A stretch of DNA of 64,000 nucleotides from Actinomadura pelletieri DSM 43383 (GTDB taxonomy: Bacteria > Actinomycetota > Actinomycetes > Streptosporangiales > Streptosporangiaceae): contig NZ_RBWU01000006.1 of NCBI RefSeq assembly GCF_003634705.1, positions 186,001 through 250,000 on the forward strand, written 5' to 3'. A program made the translations under genes and the position numbers. Under the pieces are notes generated by a model. That model ran no database searches and was not told where the DNA came from. It saw only the letters and a program-made list of their open reading frames with translations. The number at the start of each line of letters is the position of its first letter. Within the stretch, counting starts at the first letter, position 1. Below, one piece after another: positions 59,057-64,000 of the stretch.

Positions 59057-59734
59057 TCAGTTGCGGCGGGTCGTGATGGTGTTCGTTGCGACTACGGAGG
59101 CGGTCAGGAGGAGGGTGGCGACCAGGGCCAGAGCGAGGAGCGGGGAGGCGACGTCTTCTGGGGATCGGTCGCTGAGCAGGAGCTGGACCGTTGGGCGGAC
59201 GGGGGTCAGCCACGGCACCAGCACGGCCGCGAGCGCGGCGGAGACCGCGGCCGCCACCGCGTAGCCCTGGCGGGCGATGACCGGCCGGGAGCACACCAGG
59301 CCCACGGCGACCCCGACCGCGGCGGTCGTCAGTTGCGCTCCGGCCCCGACCGCGACACCGGTCGCCGTCACCACGTGCTTGCCCGTCATGGCGGGGTAGC
59401 CGGCGCCGAAGACGGTGAGAAGGGCGCAGCAGGTCACCGCCACCGCGGCGGTCGCCGCGAGCGGACGTGCCGAGCCGCCCGCGCTGACGATCGTCACCCC
59501 GCGCTGCACCGGGTCCTCGCTGTTCACCAGCGTCGCCGTGAGCCAGATGGCGCACAGGAACATGAACATGGCGCACAGCGAGTAGGCGCCGATGAGTGGG
59601 CCCGAGTCGGCGCTCGTCCCGACCACCACCGCGGTGCAGAAGAGCAGGGCGGGAGCCGCATAGCGCTGCGAGAGGACGAAGCCCGTGAAGCTGTAACGAT
59701 AGAGGGCGAACACGGTGCGTTCCCGTCCTCTCAT
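59057..59734 (-). CDS. ABC transporter membrane subunit (exporter type)
   Basis: A 225-residue membrane protein with about six hydrophobic segments (FTGFVLSQRYAAPALLFCTAVVVG, AYSLCAMFMFLCAIWLTATLV, AVAVTCCALLTVFGAGYP, LALALVATLLLTASVVATNTI). It has no recognised enzyme motif. ATG 59734 overlaps the ABC ATPase stop (ATGA), so it is the cognate permease of a two-gene ABC-2-like exporter. The upstream frame is a shadow. Confidence 0.8.
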   Translation of the reverse strand: MRGRERTVFALYRYSFTGFVLSQRYAAPALLFCTAVVVGTSADSGPLIGAYSLCAMFMFLCAIWLTATLVNSEDPVQRGVTIVSAGGSARPLAATAAVAVTCCALLTVFGAGYPAMTGKHVVTATGVAVGAGAQLTTAAVGVAVGLVCSRPVIARQGYAVAAAVSAALAAVLVPWLTPVRPTVQLLLSDRSPEDVASPLLALALVATLLLTASVVATNTITTRRN

Positions 59735-60570
59735 GTCTCGCTGGTGACGGCGGTGATCGACCAGCCGTTCTGCAACGCGGTGAGGAGAATGGCCTCCTGG
59801 TGCTCGCCGAGGACGTGTATCTCCACTTCCTCGCCGCTGCGCCGAGTTCGAAGCACACCCTGCATGTTCGCCCAGTCGAGTTCGCAAGAGGCCGCCGGCG
59901 GTTTGGGAACCACGGCGACTCTGAATACTTTCCTGGGTTGTTCGGCTTCTGGAGGCGAGGTCGCCGGTTCGAGGGAGCCTTCGGTGATTCGGCAGATCCT
60001 GGTGGCGTTCTTCCGCACGAATTCGTCGTGATGCTCGGTGAAGAGGACGGCGCCGCCCGACGCGGCCTCGCGCAGGAGGTCCGCCAGCACCCCGTGGACG
60101 GATTCGGCCAGGCCGGAGGCCGGTTCGTCGAGGACGAGCAGCCGGGGCGGCACCATCATGGCCTGGGCCACCGCGACCTTCTGGGCGTTGCCCTTCGACA
60201 GTCGCCGCAGGGGCGTGCCGCTGCCGCCGACGAGTTCCAGCCGCTCCAGAAGCTCGTCGGCGCGGAGCCGCGCGGCCCGGGAGCGTAGCCCGCGGATTCG
60301 CCCGATATGGCGCAGGTAAGAGGCCGCCGACATCCGGTCATGGCAGGGAAATCGTTCGGGGACGTAACCGATCGCGCCTTTGGGCGACCGCACGGTTCCG
60401 GTCGAAGGACGGGACAGTCCGACGACGATTCTCAGCAGCGTGGACTTTCCCGAACCGTTTCCGCCCACGATGGCCAGGCGTTCTTCCGGCGCGACCTCCA
60501 GATCGACGTCGCGAAGGATCAGCCGGTCTCTTTCGTAGCGTTTGGAGATCCCCTGTAGCTGCACCACCAC
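59731..60570 (-). CDS. ABC transporter ATP-binding protein
   Basis: A 279-residue ATPase. Walker A is GGNGSGKST; the signature is LSKGNAQKVAVAQAM (a variant of LSGGQ); Walker B is LLVLDEPASGL; the switch His is in FTEHHDEFV. A C-terminal domain of about 70 residues follows (KVFRVAVVPKPPAASCELDW...), as in some ABC-2 exporters. It is paired with the membrane gene downstream. The substrate is unknown. Confidence 0.92.
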   Translation of the reverse strand: MVVQLQGISKRYERDRLILRDVDLEVAPEERLAIVGGNGSGKSTLLRIVVGLSRPSTGTVRSPKGAIGYVPERFPCHDRMSAASYLRHIGRIRGLRSRAARLRADELLERLELVGGSGTPLRRLSKGNAQKVAVAQAMMVPPRLLVLDEPASGLAESVHGVLADLLREAASGGAVLFTEHHDEFVRKNATRICRITEGSLEPATSPPEAEQPRKVFRVAVVPKPPAASCELDWANMQGVLRTRRSGEEVEIHVLGEHQEAILLTALQNGWSITAVTSET

Positions 60571-61011
60571 GACGCCCTCCGGCTGCTCTGGTCACCCGCC
60601 CTCACCATAAATGGTCTTGGTGGCGGGGGGTCTCGTGGTCGTCCCGGCGGTCCAGGCGCCCGCCCGGCGACGTGCAGGTCCTCGCGCCGGCGATCCCGGC
60701 CGAGCACAGGCCGATTCACGTTCTTGACTGGCAAGCAGACGTATGTTCTCATTCATCAGACAAAGTACGAACTTGGCAGCACGGTGACACCCAGGCAGCC
60801 CCCGCAGGGACGCCCCTGCGAACCGATCGGTCCCGTCTCCGCCGACCGCAGGAACCCTGCGCAGCGATCGGGTCCGCTTTTCCGCTGACTCCCTCTCTCA
60901 CTCGATCTAGCCCGATCTCTCCTCTCCGTCTCGGACGTCCGGCACTTCTTTCACCGGAGGGCAAGGCCACCCCCCATCAACGCCACATCCCCTGCTTCGG
61001 AGGACCCCTAG
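60571..61011. other. Divergent intergenic region
   Basis: 441 bases between the ABC exporter operon and the oligopeptide importer operon. It includes an AT-richer stretch at about 60715-60780 that is a likely promoter zone. No hairpin or coding signal stands out. The binding-protein start has CGGAGGA upstream at about 60999. Confidence 0.6.
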
Positions 61012-62595
61012 ATGCGGAAACAGCTCATCGTTGCGGCTGCCGCAACATTTGTGATGCTCGTGAGCGCGTGTAGCGCTGACAGCGGCGATCCGGACGGCGG
61101 CGGCGGTGGTGCGGCCAAGCCGAAGCAGAACGTCGCCTGCCCCCCGGTGGACCAGGCGGCGATCGACAAGAACGCGACGTTCACCTGGATGTACAGCGTC
61201 GCCAACACGAGCTTCGACCCGGACAAGGTCACCACCAGCAACAGCTGGATGTACCTCTATCCGGTCTACGACACGTTGATCCAGATCGACGCCAATGGCG
61301 AGCCGCGGCCGATGCTCGCGAAGGAATGGAAGATCGGGGACGCCGGTAAGACCCTGACCCTGACCCTCATCGACAACTGGAAGTACCACGACGGGACGCC
61401 GTTCGACGCCGCGTCCGTCAAGGCGAACATCGACCGGCACCGGGCCGACAAGAGCTTCAACAAGCAGGCCCTGAGCGACGTCACCGAGGTGGAGGTGGTC
61501 GACAAGGCCACCGTGAAGATCGGCACGAAGCAGGGCGCGGCGCCGCTCGTCGGGATCCTCGCCAGCTCGGCGGGCATGATGATGAGCCCGAAGGTGTTCG
61601 ACGACCCGAGCCAGGCGAGAATGCCCACCGGCGGGTCGGGCGCCTTCAAGGTGACCGCCTACGAACCCGCCACCAAGGTGGAGTACACGCCGGTCCCGGG
61701 CTACTGGGATCCGAAGGCCGTCAACGTCGCCAAGATGGTCTTCCTGATCTCCAGCAACGACAACGCGCGCCTGAACGCCACGATCACCGGCACGGCCGAT
61801 GTCACGTTCCTGCGTTCCAGCATGTACCAGCCGGCCAAGGACGCCAAGCTCGTCGTGTGCCAGAAGCCGAGCCTGGCGAGCTTCACGATCGCGCTGAACG
61901 TCAAGAAGGCGCCGTTCGACAAGAAAGAGGTCCGGCAGGCGCTGAACTACGCGATCAACCGGGAGGCGGTCAACGAACTCCAGGGCGGTTTCTGCCAGCC
62001 GGGCGTCCAGATGTTCCCGACCGACTACTACGCGGCGGACCCGTCCCTCTCGCCGGACGCCTACCGCTACGACCCCGGCAAGGCGCGTGAGCTGCTCGCC
62101 AAAGCGGGGGTGAAGGACTTCTCGTTCACGCTGGAGACCAACAACCTCGACGCCTACACCAAGGTCGCGGAGCTGATCCAGGCGAACCTGCAGGAGGTCG
62201 GCATCAAGATGACCATCCGGCCGGTCGAGCTGCCGAAGCTGATCGAGGGCTTCTCCGTCAACAAGTCCGTGGACGCGATCATGGTGCAGCAGAAGGCCGA
62301 CGCGGACCCGAGCATCCAGGTCTCCTCCTACTACCTGCCCGACGGTTTCAGCAACCCGGGCGGCTACTCCAACCCGACGATCACCGACCTCGCCACCAAG
62401 GCCAAGGCCGCCGAGACGCGGCAGGAGAGCGCGAGCATCTACAAGCAGCTGTTCCGGACGGCCCACGAGGACGCGGCGCAACCGGTCACGCTCTGCCACC
62501 TCAACACGCCGATGGCGATGAACGACAAGGTCATGGGGCTCCAGATCTTCGTCGACGGTTCCCGCCAGTTCCGCGGCATCGCCATCAAGAAGTGA
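61012..62595 (+). CDS. Oligopeptide-type ABC transporter substrate-binding lipoprotein
   Basis: A 527-residue SBP_bac_5 (DppA/OppA-like) lipoprotein. The lipobox is LVSAC with Cys20, followed by a Gly-rich linker. The family signatures are YPVYDTLIQIDANGEPRPMLAKEWKIGDAGKTLTLTLIDNWKYHDGTPFDAASVKANIDRH and PFDKKEVRQALNYAINREAVNELQGG. It would capture peptides or similar solutes for the permeases encoded downstream. A large stem-loop follows the stop. Confidence 0.93.
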   Translation: MRKQLIVAAAATFVMLVSACSADSGDPDGGGGGAAKPKQNVACPPVDQAAIDKNATFTWMYSVANTSFDPDKVTTSNSWMYLYPVYDTLIQIDANGEPRPMLAKEWKIGDAGKTLTLTLIDNWKYHDGTPFDAASVKANIDRHRADKSFNKQALSDVTEVEVVDKATVKIGTKQGAAPLVGILASSAGMMMSPKVFDDPSQARMPTGGSGAFKVTAYEPATKVEYTPVPGYWDPKAVNVAKMVFLISSNDNARLNATITGTADVTFLRSSMYQPAKDAKLVVCQKPSLASFTIALNVKKAPFDKKEVRQALNYAINREAVNELQGGFCQPGVQMFPTDYYAADPSLSPDAYRYDPGKARELLAKAGVKDFSFTLETNNLDAYTKVAELIQANLQEVGIKMTIRPVELPKLIEGFSVNKSVDAIMVQQKADADPSIQVSSYYLPDGFSNPGGYSNPTITDLATKAKAAETRQESASIYKQLFRTAHEDAAQPVTLCHLNTPMAMNDKVMGLQIFVDGSRQFRGIAIKK

Positions 62596-62607
62596 CCCGC
62601 CGATAGC

Positions 62608-62647
62608 GAGCGGGTCCCGGCCGGTCCGTGCCGGCCGGGACCCGCTC
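62608..62647 (+). terminator. 17-bp intercistronic stem-loop
   Basis: GAGCGGGTCCCGGCCGG (62608-62624) pairs perfectly with CCGGCCGGGACCCGCTC (62631-62647), 6-base loop, between the binding-protein gene and the permease gene. It probably attenuates transcription or protects the upstream mRNA, giving more binding protein than permease. Confidence 0.7.
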
Positions 62648-62667
62648 CGACAGAACGGAGGCACCGG

Positions 62668-63612
62668 GTGCTGCGGTTGCTCAGTGTCCGACTCCTGGCG
62701 ATGATCCCGTTGCTGGTCATCGTCAGCTTCCTTATCTACAGCCTCATCGCGTTGGTGCCGGGCGGGCCGGAGGTGGTGCTGGCCGGCGACAACCCGACGC
62801 CCGAGAGAATCCAGGAGATCCGCGAGGAACTCGGCCTGGACGATCCGTTCCTCGTCCAGTACTGGAACTGGCTGACCGACGTGCTCCAGGGCGACCTGGG
62901 GAACTCCTTCGTCGACGACCAGAGCGTCTGGTCGGCGGTGGCCGCAGGTTTCCCGGTCACGCTGTCGCTGGTCGCGCTCACGCTGCTCATCGCGGCGGTG
63001 CTGGGGCTGGCCCTCGGTCTCGCCGCCGGGCTGCGTCCGGGCAGCTGGATCGACCGGCTGTCGACCGTCACCGCGAGCGCGTTCATGGCGCTGCCGTACT
63101 TCTGGGTCGGCATGATGCTCGTGCTCGTCTTCGCGATCCAGGTGCGGATGCTGCCGGCCGTCGGGTACGTGCCGTTCGCGCAGAGCCCGCTGGAGTGGCT
63201 GCAACATCTCATCCTGCCCGCCTTCTCGCTCGCGACCGTGCCGACCGCCGTCGTCGCCCGGCAGACCCGCGCGGCCGTGACCTCGGTGATGCAGGAGGAC
63301 TACGTCCGCACGGCGCGGGCCAAGGGCCTGCATCCCCGGCGGGTGGCCGTCAAGCACGTCATGAAGAACGCCGCCGTTCCCGTGGTCACCGCGTTCGGCG
63401 TCGAGGCCAACCGGCTGATCGGGGCGACCGTCGTCATCGAGCAGCTGTTCGCCCTGCCGGGCGTCGGGAAGCTGGCGTACTTCTCGGTGTTCTCCCGGGA
63501 CTTCCCGATGGTGCAGGGGATTCTGCTGATCACAGCCGTTCTGATCATGCTCGTGAACCTCGCGGTCGACCTTTCGTACGGCTACTTCAATCCGAAGGTC
63601 AGAACGTCATGA
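62668..63612 (+). CDS. Oligopeptide ABC transporter permease, DppB-like
   Basis: A 314-residue permease with about six helices. N-terminal RLLAMIPLLVIVSFLIYSLIALVPGGPE and the EAA-like loop DYVRTARAKGLHPRRVAVKHVMKNAAVPVVTAFGVE are typical of DppB/OppB. GTG 62668 has GGAGG seven bases upstream. It is ATGA-coupled to the next permease gene. Confidence 0.94.
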   Translation: MLRLLSVRLLAMIPLLVIVSFLIYSLIALVPGGPEVVLAGDNPTPERIQEIREELGLDDPFLVQYWNWLTDVLQGDLGNSFVDDQSVWSAVAAGFPVTLSLVALTLLIAAVLGLALGLAAGLRPGSWIDRLSTVTASAFMALPYFWVGMMLVLVFAIQVRMLPAVGYVPFAQSPLEWLQHLILPAFSLATVPTAVVARQTRAAVTSVMQEDYVRTARAKGLHPRRVAVKHVMKNAAVPVVTAFGVEANRLIGATVVIEQLFALPGVGKLAYFSVFSRDFPMVQGILLITAVLIMLVNLAVDLSYGYFNPKVRTS

Positions 63613-64000
63613 CGCCAAGTGAGAGCGTGGACATCAGCAAGCCGGTCGCCGTACCGGTCAAGGACGGCGAGGAGAGCGACGCCGCGGGGCACGTCTCCCG
63701 GACGCGCGCGGTCGTGCGCCGCTTCCGGGCCAACAGGTCGGCCGTCGTCGGCGGCGTCCTGCTCCTGCTGATCATCATCGTGACCGCCGCCGCGCCCCTC
63801 ATCGCCCCCTACGGGCCGACCCAGGTCGACATCAGCGACCGGCTGTCGGGACCGACCGCCGAACACTGGCTCGGCACCGACTCGCTGGGACGCGACACCC
63901 TGACCCGCCTCATGCACGGCGGACGGGTGTCGCTCGCCGCCGCCGGGCTCGCCGTCCTGATCGCGACCGCCATCGGCCTGCCGCTCGGTCTGATCAGCGG
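63609..64000 (+). CDS. Oligopeptide ABC transporter permease, DppC-like (3' truncated by window)
   Basis: The first 130 codons of a DppC-type permease. A hydrophilic 45-residue N-terminus is followed by a first helix (AVVGGVLLLLIIIVTAAAPLIAPYGP), then the family's periplasmic segment ISDRLSGPTAEHWLGTDSLGRDTLTRLMHGGRVSLAAAGLAV. The gene runs off the window end; ATPase genes are expected beyond. Confidence 0.92.
   Translation, partial: MTPSESVDISKPVAVPVKDGEESDAAGHVSRTRAVVRRFRANRSAVVGGVLLLLIIIVTAAAPLIAPYGPTQVDISDRLSGPTAEHWLGTDSLGRDTLTRLMHGGRVSLAAAGLAVLIATAIGLPLGLIS

Overview
The window is a piece of a high-GC actinomycete chromosome. Codon third positions are overwhelmingly G or C. Many adjacent genes overlap by ATGA or GTGA, and starts are often GTG or TTG. 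A conservon (cvnABCD), WhiJ-type XRE/DUF397 modules, a DUF3515 lipoprotein and a secreted RHS protein all point to Actinomycetota, probably a Streptosporangiales or Thermomonosporaceae-like genus. The genus is an inference; no rRNA or other marker gene is present.

Region 1 (1-10.2 kb) is the distal part of the complex I operon (nuoG 3' end, nuoH-nuoN), followed by a long-chain polyprenyl diphosphate synthase that probably makes the menaquinone side chain. Region 2 (10.2-18.5 kb), all on the minus strand, is a terpenoid operon (P450, class I synthase, class II cyclase, joined by GTGA overlaps) running into a complete cvnABCD conservon. Region 3 (19.0-21.0 kb) is an overlapping pair of divergent AlkB-fold dioxygenase-like genes. 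Then come rarD, msrA and a regulatory island with an XRE/DUF5753 regulator, three DUF397 partners, the decayed 3' end of a second regulator, and two unknown genes (22-25.6 kb). G/C strand skew appears to invert across this island.

Region 4 (25.8-40.4 kb) is ordinary accessory metabolism and regulation: a PPOX-type protein, an MTHFR-like protein, a NarL-type two-component system, a secreted alpha/beta hydrolase, a glyoxalase, a TetR regulator, a branched-chain 2-oxoacid dehydrogenase operon with a divergent Lrp regulator, a DHA2 exporter, a membrane protein, a methyltransferase with a MerR/SoxR-like promoter, and an erythromycin-esterase-like protein. Region 5 (40.5-43.7 kb) has an arsR-acr3-arsC operon, a cobalamin riboswitch controlling bluB, and two small membrane proteins.

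Region 6 (43.8-52.4 kb) has a 1138-residue secreted RHS/YD protein. Divergent from it is a five-gene operon: a VanY/VanXY-type D,D-peptidase, an alanine-racemase-family enzyme, a D-Ala-D-X ligase, an OmpR response regulator and a histidine kinase. Its content resembles D-Ala-D-Ser type glycopeptide-resistance loci (peptidase, racemase, ligase, R, S) rather than vanHAX. Region 7 (52.5-64 kb) has a PfkB sugar kinase, a DHA2 exporter with its TetR repressor and a clear operator, a PucR-like regulator with two C-terminal HTH units, a small secreted protein interrupted by one in-frame TGA, a DUF3515 lipoprotein, an ABC exporter pair, and the start of an oligopeptide ABC importer operon cut by the window end.

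The items most worth follow-up are the AlkB-like pair, the terpenoid-conservon arrangement, the peptidase/racemase/ligase/two-component operon and the TGA-interrupted secreted protein. All functions are read from motifs and context; no database search was possible.
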